DNA from: Siphonodentalium dalli | Taxonomy: Eukaryota; Mollusca; Scaphopoda; Gadilida; Siphonodentaliidae | NCBI GenBank assembly: GCA_032622095.1 | Contig: CP136064.1 | Coordinates: 275,365,614-275,429,613 of the forward strand | Length of the DNA: 64,000 bases | Direction: 5' to 3' | Part shown: piece by piece, positions 11,801 to 26,500 of the stretch | Layout: each line of letters opens with the position of its first letter | How positions within the stretch are numbered: position 1 is the first letter of the stretch | The notes under the pieces: model-generated | The model's input: only the letters and a program-made list of their open reading frames with translations | The model's database searches: none | What the model was told of the DNA's origin: nothing | Program-made: the position numbers and the translations under genes

Positions 11801-14800
11801 TGGAGAGGATTAATATGAAACCTGAGTGCATAGCTATAGTCAAGTGTAATAGTACAATGTGGATATTGTCGTTTCGTGAATTCAATAAATGAGCGAATAT
11901 CCAATTCACGTTTCACAAAACTGATTCAAAATCAGTATCACACTAATCCGATACCATCTCTGATTTTGTGAAGAAATAATATAATATATCTCCAATGATT
12001 AATCATGATAGTATATCATGATAATATAAAGAAATAATACATCTCGAATGATTAATCATGATCGTATATCATGATAGTATAAAGAAATAATATATCTCGA
12101 ATGATTAATCATGATCGTATATCATCATGACATAAAGAAATAATATATCGAATGATTAATATGATCGTATATCATGATAATATAAAGAAATAATATATCT
12201 CGAATGATTAATATGATCGTATATCATGATAGTATAAAGAAATAATATATCTCGAATGATTAATATGATCGTATATCATGATAATATAAAGAAATAATAT
12301 ATCTCGAATGATTAATATGATCGTATATCATGATAATATAAAGAAATAATATATCTCGAATGATTAATCATGATCGTATATCATGCTGATATAAAGAAAT
12401 AATATATCTCCAATGATTAATATGATCATATATCATGATAATATAAAGAAATAATATATCTCCAATGATTAATATGATCGTATATCATGCTAATATAAAG
12501 AAATAATATATCTCCAATGATTAATCATGATCGTATATCATGATAATATAAAGAAATAATATATCTCGAATGATTAATCATGATCGTATATCATGATAGT
12601 ATAAAGAAATAATATATCTCGAATGATTAATATGATCGTATATCATGATAATATAAAGAAATAATATAATATATCTCCAATGATTAATCATGATCGTATA
12701 TCATGATAATATAAAGAAATAATATATCTCCAATGATTAATCATGATCGTATATCATGATAATATAAAGAAATAATATATCTCGAATGATTAATATGATC
12801 GTATATCATGATAATATAAAGAAATAATATATCTCGAATGATTAATATGATCGTATATCATGATAATATAAAGAAATAATATATCTCGAATGATTAATCA
12901 TGATCGTATATCATGATAATATAAAGAAATAATATATCTCGAATGATTAATATGATCGTATATCATGATAATATAAAGAAATAATATATCTCGAATGATT
13001 AATATGATCGTATATCATGATAATATAAAGAAATAATATATCTCGAATGATTAATATGATCGTATATCATGATAATATAAAGAAATAATATATCTCGAAT
13101 GATTAATATGATCGTATATCATGATAATATAAAGAAATAATATATCTCGAATGATTAATATGATCGTATATCATGATAATATAAAGAAATAATATATCTC
13201 GAATGATTAATATGATCGTATATCATGATAATATAAAGAAATAATATATCTCGAATGATTAATCATGATAGTATAAAGAAATAATATATCTCGAATGATT
13301 AATCATGATAGTATATCATGATAATATAAAGAAATAATATATCTCGAATGATTAATCATGATAGTATATCATGATAATATAAAGAAATAATATATCTCGA
13401 ATGATTAATCATGATAGTATATCATGATAATATAAAGAAATAATATATCTCGAATGATTAATCATGATCGTATATCATGCTGATATAAAGAAATAATATA
13501 AATCGAATGATTAATCATGATCGTATATCATGCTGATATAAAGAAATAATATAAATCGAATGATTAATCATGATCGTATATCATGCTGATATAAAGAAAT
13601 AATATATCTCGAATGATTAATCATGATCGTATATCATGCTGATATAAAGAAATAATATATCTCGAATGATTAATCATGATCGTATATCATGATAATATAA
13701 AGAAATAATATATCTCGAATGATTAATATGATCATATATCATGATAATATAAAGAAATAATATATCTCGAATGATTAATCATGATCGTATATCATGATAA
13801 TATAAAGAAATAATATATCTCGAATGATTAATCATGATCGTATATCATGATAATATAAAGAAATAATATATCTCGAATGATTAATCATGATAGTATATCA
13901 TGCTGATATAAAGAAATAATAAATCTCGAATGATTAATCATGATCGTATATCATGCTCATATAAAGAAATAATATATCTCGAATGATTAATCATGATAGT
14001 ATATCATGATAATATAAAGAAATAATATATCTCGAATGATTAATCATGATCGTATATCATGATAATATAAAGAAATAATATATCTCGAATGATTAATCAT
14101 GATCGTATATCATGATAATATAAAGAAATAATATATCTCGAATGATTAATCATGATCGTATATCATGATAATATAAAGAAATAATATATCGAATGATTAA
14201 TCATGATCGTATATCATGCTCATATAAAGAAATAATATATCTCGAATGATTAATCATGATAGTATATCATGCTCATATAAAGAAATAATATATCTCGAAT
14301 GATTAATCATGATAGTATATCATGCTGATATAAAGAAATAATATATCTCGAATGATTAATCATGATCGTATATCATGCTCATATAAAGAAATAATAAATC
14401 TCGAATGATTAATCATGATCGTATATCATGATAATATAAAGAAATAATAAATCTCGAATGATTAATCATGATCGTATATCATGCTCATATAAAGAAATAA
14501 TAAATCTCGAATGATTAATCATGATCGTATATCATGCTCATATAAAGAAATAATATATCTCGAATGATTAGTATGATCATATATCATGATAATATAAAGA
14601 AATAATATATCTCGAATGATTAATCATGATCGTATATCATGATAATATAAAGAAATAATATATCTCGAATGATTAATCATGATCGTATATCATGATAATA
14701 TAAAGAAATAATATATCTCGAATGATTAATCATGATCGTATATCATGCTCATATAAAGAAATAATATATCTCGAATGATTAATCATGATCGTATATCATG

Positions 14801-17536
14801 ATAATATAAAGAAATAATATATCTCGAATGATTAATCATGATCGTATATCATGATAATATAAAGAAATAATATATCTCGAATGATTAATCATCATCGTAT
14901 ATCATGATAATATAAAGAAATAATATATCTCGAATGATTAATCATGATCGTATATCATGATAATATAAAGAAATAATATATCTCGAATGATTAATCATGA
15001 TCGTATATCATCATGTCATAAAGAAATAATATATCTCGAATGATTAATCATGATCGTATATCATCATGACATAAAGAAATAATATATCTCGAATGATTAA
15101 TCATGATCGTATATCATCATGACATAAAGAAATAATATATCTCGAATGATTAATCATGATCGTATATCATCATGACATAAAGAAATAATATATCTCGAAT
15201 GATTAATCATGATCGTATATCATCATGACATAAAGAAATAATATATCTCGAATGATTAATCATGATCGTATATCATCATGACATAAAGAAATAATATATC
15301 TCGAATGATTAATCATGATCGTATATCATCATGACATAAAGAAATAATATATCTCGAATGATTAATCATGATCGTATATCATCATGACATAAAGAAATAA
15401 TATATCTCGAATGATTAATCATGATCGTATTTCATCATGACATAAAGAAATAATATATCTCGAATGATTAATCATGATCGTATATCATCATGACATAAAG
15501 AAATAATATATCTCGAATGATTAATCATGATCGTATATCATCATGACATAAAGAAATAATATATCTCGAATGATTAATCATGATCGTATATCATCATGAC
15601 ATAAAGAAATAATATATCTCGAATGATTAATCATGATCGTATATCATCATGACATAAAGAAATAATATATCTCGAATGATTAATCATGATCGTATATCAT
15701 CATGACATAAAGAAATAATATATCTCGAATGATTAATCATGATCGTATATCATCATGACATAAAGAAATAATATATCTCGAATGATTAATCATGATCGTA
15801 TATCATCATGACATAAAGAAATAATATATCTCGAATGATTAATCATGATCGTATATCATCATGACATAAAGAAATAATATATCTCGAATGATTAATCATG
15901 ATCGTATATCATCATGACATAAAGAAATAATATATCTCGAATGATTAATCATGATCGTATATCATCATGACATAAAGAAATAATATATCTCGAATGATTA
16001 ATCATGATCGTATATCATCATGACATAAAGAAATAATATATCTCGAATGATTAATCATGATCGTATATCATCATGACATAAAGAAATAATATATCTCGAA
16101 TGATTAATCATGATCGTATATCATCATGACATAAAGAAATAATATATCTCGAATGATTAATCATGATCGTATATCATCATGACATAAAGAAATAATATAT
16201 CTCGAATGATTAATCATGATCGTATATCATGCTCATATAAAGAAATAATATATCTCGAATGATTAATCATGATCGTATATCATGCTCATATAAAGAAATA
16301 ATATATCTCGAATGATTAATCATGATCGTATATCATGATAATATAAAGAAATAATATATCTCCAATGATTAATCATGATCGTATATCATGCTGATATAAA
16401 GACAGTCAATTAACATTCAATTTTATTCGCAAACTGATGCAAAACGATTTTCATCTGGAGATTTTTCGTTTGCTGCAATATTGCTAAGAGTGCTATATGG
16501 CTGTGACTGGAATGTGCAACAGCAAAGATTCGACAAAACAGGGAAACCAACTATAATTATTTAAATATAACTTGATAGTGTTCCACTTCCTACTCCATAA
16601 TACTCGTATGTTAAGTTACAGTGTATCCAGTCATATGGTAGAGCGTGGCACACGACAAGAAGGTCCAATGCCAAGACGCCAAGCTCTCAGATGGGCACTA
16701 ATTTTCGATAGGTGATGCTAGTTACATTTACTTTTTGGTATATATTTTCGCGACATTTCCAGCCTGAAGCGACCAAAATATAGGTCCGTTTCAAGATGGT
16801 GGTAACCAACAAGGTATGGGACATATTTGCGGTTTAATGCCATGGTAAATTTGCATATTGTGTGAGTGATTATATTGATTAGCGCATCGAATAAAAGTCA
16901 GAATTTACAAATCGGTCTCATATTCAGAAACATAGTACATGACACGTATTGGCAGTAACTGCTGGCAGAAACTCGGCGTCACAATACACCGTATTCAGAG
17001 TGTGGCTCATCGTCAGGCTGTGGACATGGTGCATTTAGAGTTATCTTACCTGCATCATTAGACAGTCGGTGTCAGACTTCTTCTTGCTCACTGTCAAGCT
17101 ATGGACTTGGGTGGTGTATTCTATTATTCTGCTCTGTGCTTCGACTAAATCGATCTCTGCTGTTTTTCTGGCTCTCTCCGCCTGGAGGAATAAACAATGT
17201 GTCGATTACCACTATATCTTTCTCCGAACCCACTAAATGTATGTTTAACACTGTTTAATGTCCATACTGACAGTATATCCAAGATTATGTTACTGTGGTT
17301 TCATATACCAAGACAGTGATCTCATTGTTAGGTTGACACGAGGAATTTTCAACCCCTGAAGTCAATGACGACTTCATCGGGTTGAAAATTCCTCGTTTCA
17401 ACCTCCACTGAAAATATGCGATAATTATATTGTATTACCTGCTCGAGATTCGATCGTGTTGTCTCTGCTCGCTCGTATAGCGACGTGAAGTTCGATTGTT
17501 GAGCTGGATTTCCGGGTCTCATTGGTAACTACGGCG

Positions 17537-17567
<31 letters not shown>

Positions 17568-20500
17568 TGTATATGTTATATTATGTTGTATATTTACCTG
17601 TTCGAGACTAGCTCTCGTTTTCTCTGACTCGATGGTGAGTATAGAGACGTGACGTTCGATTGTTGAGCTTGATTCTCGGGTCTCGTGGAAGCTGCGACGC
17701 TCCTCAATCATAACTGTCTCCATTTCCTACAAGCAATGTGTTGTTTTTTTGTTAAACCGTATATATATAATATAATTCATCTTAAATTAATCTTAATTCA
17801 TCTATGGACCCCTCCATATCCCACCAACACATTATATTAATGTTGGATACCTAGATTTCTGCTTGGTATTTCTTCGTCTATTTGTTCATGTCTGCCTATT
17901 GCGATTTTTCCCACGGCCATTCAGATACGCACACCACACAAACTCACACCCACCGATACATATGGTAAGGCCTATTAATGCTGGGTACTTTGATTTGAGA
18001 TTGCTTTCTTTTCATGGGTTGTCCATCTCGACCTTCCACACTGTTGCTGGCAGCCATTGATACTCCCCACAACCCCTCACATAGTCACAACCTACCAAAA
18101 ACCCACAAACATGATATTAATGTTGGGTAACTTTATTTGCGCTTTGTATCTCTTCGTGATGTGTCCATCTCTTCTCTCGTTCTGCTGCTGGCATCCAACG
18201 ATCTCCCCCATACTGTTCACATACACCGCACCCACCCCACATATCATATTAATATTGTGTATGCTTGGTATCTCTTTACTAATTTGTCCAGCTCTATTCG
18301 TGCCCTGTTGTTGGCATCCATGGATCTCCCGCATACACACACCACCCCACCCACCCCATATATCATATTAATGGTATGTACCTTGATTTGCACTTGGTAT
18401 CTCTTTACTGATTTGTCCATCTCTTCTCGCGACCTGTTGCTTGTATCCAGCGATATCTCGAGTGACATAATATCACTCTCCAGCTTCTTTCTGATGCGTT
18501 GGGCTTCCCCTCGCTGTTTAATCTCCAACTCCAGAGTCTGGTTCAATGACTCAATGGATCGCTGATGGTTTCGCCTGGTGAGATAAACTAGTTTTAGAAT
18601 GACATAGGGATGACTGGCACGACCAGCACAGTGGTATCCTATCAACAACATGATCGGTCTGAAACTTGGCCGAATAAATATTCAGAAGCTGGACATTGAA
18701 CTAACACCGTATTGTCATGTATTCCCATTGGGTCACTCTATTTTATGTGCAGGTTAAATGTTAAACGTTCGAGATGAAGCTTACATGTTCAGATGGTGTC
18801 GAACCACCGAGGCAGCATTGATAAGTAAGTTTTAACATGGACAAAATTACAAAATTTTAAACACTAAAAATTTAAGCCAATTTCCGCAGAAGGAAATAAA
18901 TAGTTCAACTTCTATCACGATAATTTCGATAAATCTGATTTCGTGATAAACATATGAATTAGAAGTGAAGAACAATAATACGAAGTGTTATACAGATACG
19001 TAGATAGGTATATATTTTATATATGTTAGAATTAACTCAATATTTTTCTCTACTACCCGGAACTATTGTAATGGATATGATATCATTTGAAATGCAAATG
19101 TATGCAGGGCTCCGTGGTATTTTTTTATAGAACATATTGTTACTTCTGAGTCAGATCCCAATGCATAACATAACTTGTTTGAAATGACAAGTACCACGTG
19201 ATAAACAACATCTTCTTTGGCATTGAATTGTGTATCCATATATATCATATACATGTAGTATCGATTATTTTACAGGGACACACAATTTAGTTTGTTAATT
19301 TTTCACTAACAGAATTGCATTGTTTGGAATAATCAGGTCTAGACCGTGCCATTATGGCACATTTGGTTTTCAATATTGTTTTATCCAAACGAAGTTAAAC
19401 CCGTGTTAATTAGATTTTAATACAGTAATTACACCATTATAATACAGTAATTACACCATTATAGTACAGTAATTACACCATTATAATACAGTAATTACAC
19501 CATTATAGTACAGTAATTACACCATTATAGTACAGTGATTTTGAACGTTGTTGTTGTTGTTGTTGTTGTTGTTGTAGCTATGGCTGGAACCCTGAATAAA
19601 TCGTTAATTTAGTTATGTTCAATGTGTACCTTGTATTATCTAACTCCTCTTCTTTCTCCACCATCCTCTGTTCGACCTCTGACCTCATCTCCGTTTTATC
19701 TTTGATAGCTCTGACGAGTTTGTTCTCCATCTGACTGATGTTAACGTTAGCCTCCTCCAGTGACGACAGTAGCTCGCGTTTCTCCTCCTCCACCCTCCTT
19801 ACTGTTATATCGATGCCGCGGGTGTCGCGCCCTCCGTCCTTAAGATGGTAGTTCAGCTCGTGCATTTCATCTGTGAAGTAAACGGTATTATAACACCATA
19901 CGAAAACCACAGCCCACCGTTCAGATTCTGATCATGTTCGTGTAGCAGTTGTCCCGGTGGCTCAATCTGCAAGGTGTAATGAGCTTTATGCCGTCGTAAA
20001 CCGTCCAGTGACCACCCTCGTTCAATTGCCCACAAAGACACACGATTCATCTATTACGAAAAAGGTGGGTCACGTGCGATGTCAGCGATCAGTGGTTTCT
20101 CCGTGCGGCTGTGTGATTTCACAGTGAACATGACCATCTATGTGGGCAGTCCTTTACAAATAGAACTGACAAAAGCATGCTATCGCACAGCAATTACCAC
20201 CAAAATAAACACAAAATCAAAACAAAAATGTACGTTATTCGAATAATGTGCGATTTAACTTTTAGTGCATGCGACGAGTGCTGATAAATATGATTGATCA
20301 ACTTACAATTTGTTTTATCATAGATAATTGAATATGCTGTTCCTCTTCCCATAAAGTTGTATGTAGATTCCGGGGTATAAAGTAATATATATGAATCGAG
20401 GACACCTGTCCGAAAAAGTTTCTAACAAGTAATATAAATTTTATTTAGAATTTCTCATCACATCTCACTCAGATTTATTCACTCATGTGGTCAAAGTATG

Positions 20501-23500
20501 ACATTAGAGCATTGACATATTTGTTTACAAATAGTAATACATAAATTGTACGCATGCGTTGTAAGTAACAATACCCAATAGTGTTGGGGTTGGGTGTCTT
20601 TTCGTTATTACTAAGTACATTTTTTTTTCTTCGTGGTCGATGCCAGGTATTATACATGGGGGGGGGGGGGGGGGGGGGGGGTCTTCATTACAGTATAGTT
20701 GTGGTGGTGGTGGTGGTGGTGGTGTGAATAAGGGGTATATATATATAGTGTCAATCATGAGCCTCAGGGTGTTCCTTGTCTGAGAAGGGCACATTTTATG
20801 AAGGCAGCTAGGTTTATCAAGATCTTGTTACCGTGAGTTGAAAAGAGCATTTAATGTGAGAGCATTCGGTCTTTTGTAGTAGAATTGTTTGATGTATTTC
20901 TTTCGGAGATCGTCAAGATTCGTACATTCAAGAATGAGGTGGTATTCATCACCCAGTTTCTCGTTACATAGATTGCATTTCCGTTCCTCATATGAGGTGC
21001 ATATCCATGATCCAGTTTCCACGGGCAGTCTATGGTTGAGTGTACGGAATTTCATCAGGCATGCCACTGTTTTCTGATTTTCAAGTGATATATAATATTC
21101 TTTGCCGAATTTGGCTTGGTAATGCGGTAGAATGGGCACTTACTGGATGCGTCAATATAACCTCGCCATTTCTGCATGTATTGGTCCATTGAACGGGTCT
21201 TGATCAACTTATTAAAGTGTTTCGTTTCCGGTACCCATTGTTTCAACCAAAAAGAGGAAAATCCCAATTCTTCAAGATTTTTTCTGGTATAATCGAGCCA
21301 AATATTTCTAATGTTTTTTTCCTCGCATGTAGTTATCATAAAATAGTACAGTTTCAAAGGCAATCTTTCACAATTCATGTTCATGATTCTTCCCCAGTAT
21401 GAGAGTTGTCTGATTTTAAATTTAGTCTCTATTGGGTATATACCAGTTTCACCATATACAAGTGGTGTCATGGTGGAAGATTTTAACCAAAGTGCGAATT
21501 TAAGAGTTCCAATTTTTCAAATGATCCCGTATTTTCAAAACACCATACCTCTGACCCGTAAGTCATTGTTGGAACTATTGTCTTTTCATAAATGTCCAGA
21601 ATGGTATCAATAGTCAGCTTATGTTTTCTGGCCTTACTCAACAAGGTGTACATAGCCTTTTTTGCGTCTTTGCATCGCATGTTGCGCTCTCTTGTGAATT
21701 TACCTGACTTGCTGAACCAAGTTCCAAGATATTTGAAATGGTCGACTATTTCTAATTATATAGAATTTATGTGAAAGCATGGGGGTAGTTTCTTTTTGCT
21801 TCGTCCTCCGAAAATCATTACTTTCGTCTTCGAGAAGTTAACGTTGAGCTTCCACATATTGCAGTAAGCTACAAAATTATCTAGTGAGTATTGCAATCCT
21901 CTCTCAGAATTAGATAGAATCACGGTGTCATCGGCATAAATGAGGAGAAACAATTTCATGTATATTTCGGGGGTTGACTCACCGAATACAAAACAGAACA
22001 GCATCGACGCGATTCAAGAAATTCCTCCAAGTCATTTAGGTATATTGCAAAAAGAATCGGTGAGAGTCCGTCACCTTGTTTTAAGCCAATAATACTATCG
22101 AAACTATCAGAGAGGCTACTGTTGGCCGAAACAATCATTTTCATGTCTAAATACATACTCTTAATAACATTTAAAATGTTTCCGGTGATATTATAGTGCT
22201 TTAGTTTGGTTCATAGACCATCTCGCCAAACAGAGTCAAAAGCCTTTGTGAAATCTATAAATGCACAGTGTAGTTTCTTTTTTTCCAATTTTGACCAGTT
22301 GTATAAGTGCGTACATGGAGAATATGTGGTCTATGGTTCCATAACCCTTTCGGAAACCAGCTTGTGCTTCTGTTTGGATACTATTAGCCGAGAGGAACTC
22401 ATTAATCAGCGTGCATAAAATTTCAGTGAATAATTTATAAATTACACAAAGGAGTGTTATTCTTCTGTAATTATCTGGATTTAACGGGTCGTTCTTATTT
22501 TAAAAAATCGGTTTGATAACGCCCAGCGACCAGTTGTGCGGTACACAACCTGTAGATACAATCAGATTAAAAAGATTAACATAAAATTATGTGCCGATAT
22601 AATCGAAACTGTATTTGATCATTTCATTTTCGATATTGGCTGCGGACACACGTACCACAGTAGCGGTGGCATAGTAGGTGTGACAATTAATTATGGTAGA
22701 GTTTGGTGACAATTGGTCAAAATAATTTATATGCCATAGGGAGTCGTGTCGCGCGCCGCATATTCGCACAGTGAGTCGACTGACCAATTAACCCATTGAG
22801 TTTCACCAAGGTTGATCTCTACTCATTACGTTTAGCCACATTGTATTCTCTACGATACATAAAATTGCACGACCGATCGTCCAGAATTGTCTTGTGTCTT
22901 AGCATTAAAAATATAACATTGCGTGTTGAGTAACGATCGACAGCGACAAGACATTCGGTTTGATAAATCATTGAGATGTCGATCTCGACGCTGATAGAGC
23001 TTGGAAAAGACTCATTGTGTGAATGTGCGGCGGGCGACATGTCGGGTACAGTGTGATCATGCTCTACCCTGGTGTACAAATTTGTTTCGTCGGCCATGAA
23101 TTGATCTCGAAAAGATTCAACTGGGGGCATATTGTTTTCTTTTTTCCTTTTATCCAAGCCAGTTGTATTGGCGACATCCGCACGAAAACGTCCAGAGCAC
23201 ACACAGAAGCGTACCAAGAAGGACAACTCTATCTAACTTGTTATCAGCCTCAACCACGCCACATTTCATTTAAACTATGCAGTTTCCACAACGGTCTTAC
23301 ATATACAATCCAAATAAACCACTTTGTTATGCCTTTATCGACATATAATAGATCCAATCTTGAGTTGCATTATACTTGTATATATATGTTATTAAAACAA
23401 TAGCTATTTGTAGTCTTGAAATCGGATTTATAAAAAATATGTTGTTGTTGTAATTGTGGCTAGGAAGAGACAGACCATCTTTAAATGAACCATGGTTTGT

Positions 23501-26500
23501 CTTATCTATATGACATACACCTTCGGTAAATTAAATTTGTTCAGGTCTAAACATTATGTCATTCCGAATTTAACAATTTCTACAGTTAAACAAACGACCT
23601 AAATATACTACAATAAATAGCACTCATTTTGCACTTTTATTATCTGTCGTCTGCTTATTGTTTCTGAACACCCATCCAGATGAACAATAGACAATTCCAT
23701 TCTATACTTTTACAACTGAGTTGGGGGTTAAACAGGATATCATCAAATTATAATCACCGATGAGCGTCTTGTTTTCTCGTCTGAGCACGGCGATAGTATC
23801 ATGAAGCTCGTCAGCATGTGATCTAGCTCGGAGGAGTTCAGTGGCTGATGCCTTGCTCTCATCCTGAGCATTGATGACGTCAGCGGCTAGTTGCTTGCAT
23901 TTGGTGTCCATATCCTGGACATTTCTGTCATGGTTTCTCTGCTTCCTCTCCGTCGCGGTGATAGTGGACATTGCCTGTTCAAAATAAACATAAATATTAA
24001 AGCTGTTCTGCCAGATTTGACACCATAAAACCATCATAATTAATAGGAGGTTTTTATGTTTTGGCAGCATAGGAAACATTCCGACGATCGCCTCTTATAA
24101 AAGCGGCCATGCTTCTGATACCCCCAAAAAAAGAGCGTTTGAATTACGAGCTTTGTAATCGTATTCGACATATGCTCGTGGATGACTTTTGTGGATTTTC
24201 GCGATGCATGTGTGATACACAGGGTGTTGATTTTTATAATTATTATAATATATAAATAATATGCATGTGTGATACACAGGGTGTTGATTACATTACATAC
24301 TTCACTGTCTTTTGCCTGTAAGCGGAAATGGCTTAAATTAAATTCTGAATTATTTGGCGTCAAATCGGACGGTGGATATTTATTGTTCAAGAACATATGA
24401 CGTCACATATAGTACGGACATCCTTGACGCAAATGATAACAAACTACCATGTCGCCACACTGCCCAAAACATTCTCTGTGAAATGAGGCCTACTTCATTT
24501 TTTCAGGGACCCTGTGTACGTTTTAGAACAGATATTCTCGTCTTCGCAAGTTGCGTTGTTTTCTACATGTAGCCAAAGGCAACAGCATTATATACCTAAG
24601 CATTGGGTCGGCACAATCTTGATACATGAACTGTTTGATTCCTGTTAAAGACAATTAGCGTATCATAAGTATTTCATGGCTATGTTCGATACCATTCTGG
24701 GGTTCTATCAAAGTTACATGGCATTAAATGGGTTCTTAGTTTCTAAAGTTATGTGAGAAAGATTATAATGGAGTTCACACAGCTGATAACACGACGACTC
24801 ACCAGATCAAGCTGGGCCGTGACGTCATCCAGTTCTCCCGCGAGCCTCGACCTCGTTTTCTCTAGTGAGCTGACCTTTGACATCGCAGTCTCGGCATTCT
24901 CCTCGGCCTCCATCAATCGAGATTGAAGTGTGCGTCTGGAAATTCATTAATTCGATAAAATACTCCGAAACACGTTGTTGTGCCACGAGAGTTGACGAGA
25001 ATATATAGATCTCTCACTGGACTCACACATTACTAGCATATTTCCAACATGAACCGCGAAAATCCTAATGGTATATATAGAGAACATTTATATAAAACAA
25101 AATAATGATGTATCAATCAGTATAAAAGTAAGCGAACTCGGTTAAGAACTTGTCGCAGTCCTGGAACTGTAATCCATAATGGCCTATAGAGAACACTTTT
25201 GGTAAATATGTTTCCACTCTTAATTCAATATGAGTGCATTATGTACAGAAAACACGACACGAAGAACCGAGAAAGTATGCTATCCATCTTCCTTCCATTT
25301 TATCTTGAATAATGTATCAGGTTCAATACATTAGATATAGTTGTCGGGAATATGTTATAAGAGAAAGACAATGAAAGATAAACAAAAAATTCAAAGAAAT
25401 TAAACACTTAAAGGTACGGTTGGCCTTGGCGGTGGGTATCCTGTGAAAATATTTCCACCCGTCAAAAACCGCCACAAACAGAAAGAACAACAAAATGTAG
25501 ACAGACTTTGTCCGTATACAAATAAGAAATATCGCATAAACAGTATGTTATTGTCATATATATGACCATTGTTATGTAAACACACGCATAAAAAGTAACT
25601 TTTCTGGTGTTTGTTTATATTATGATGGTAAACATAAAGAGCGTTCTTTGTTGATGAATTCCTGATATGGAACGAATAAAGAGCGTTTGTGCCATTTGTG
25701 TGTGATTAGCCAGCAGCATTGTGCTGTCTTCTGTAACACAATCAGGCTCTTGCTTAGGTAAAATATAGTAAATCTTTATGATAACATGCTGTTTACGCGA
25801 TGGTCATGGTATATATGAACGAAACTGTATGCGTTTTAATGTTTTTATGTTTACGGTGATTGGAACAAATATGAATATTTTCGACAACTAAGGCCTCACG
25901 TGCCTTTAAGTACAAACAAACAAACAAATAATTACGAAGACAAAATAAAATCGGAGACTTTTGTTTCGTTGTTATCAATCACTTACTTTGATTCTTCGAG
26001 TTCCTCAGCTCTGGTGGCGCCCTCTGATTCGTATTTCACGCGCCATTGTTGACTCTCGTTGTTAACTCTCGACAGGGCGCGCTGGAGCTCAGCTTTCGTT
26101 TCGGCCTCGTCATCGATTTGTTCTCGGAGAGCATCGACCTCGACATTCAGATTGCGGATCTCAGTTCTCGCCTTGTGGAAATGCTGCAATATAAACACAG
26201 TACGTTAGATATAGAATATCCATGTCGCGATTATCTCCCATTCCCGATACATCTCTTTCACAAGACGTTTCCAATTTAAATATACGGTTGTCCTTCGCGA
26301 TGGATATTGCTGTTAAAAAGTGACATCCGTTAAAACCGCCATAAACAGAACGAATATTAAAATATAGACATATTTTGTTCTTATACCATCATAAATATCG
26401 CATACATGGCATTTTATTGTCAAGATCGTACGCCTTGTTAGTAAACAAAAGCCATATTATGATAAGTACAGTAAGTATAGAGTGTGTGAATACGCAAAAC

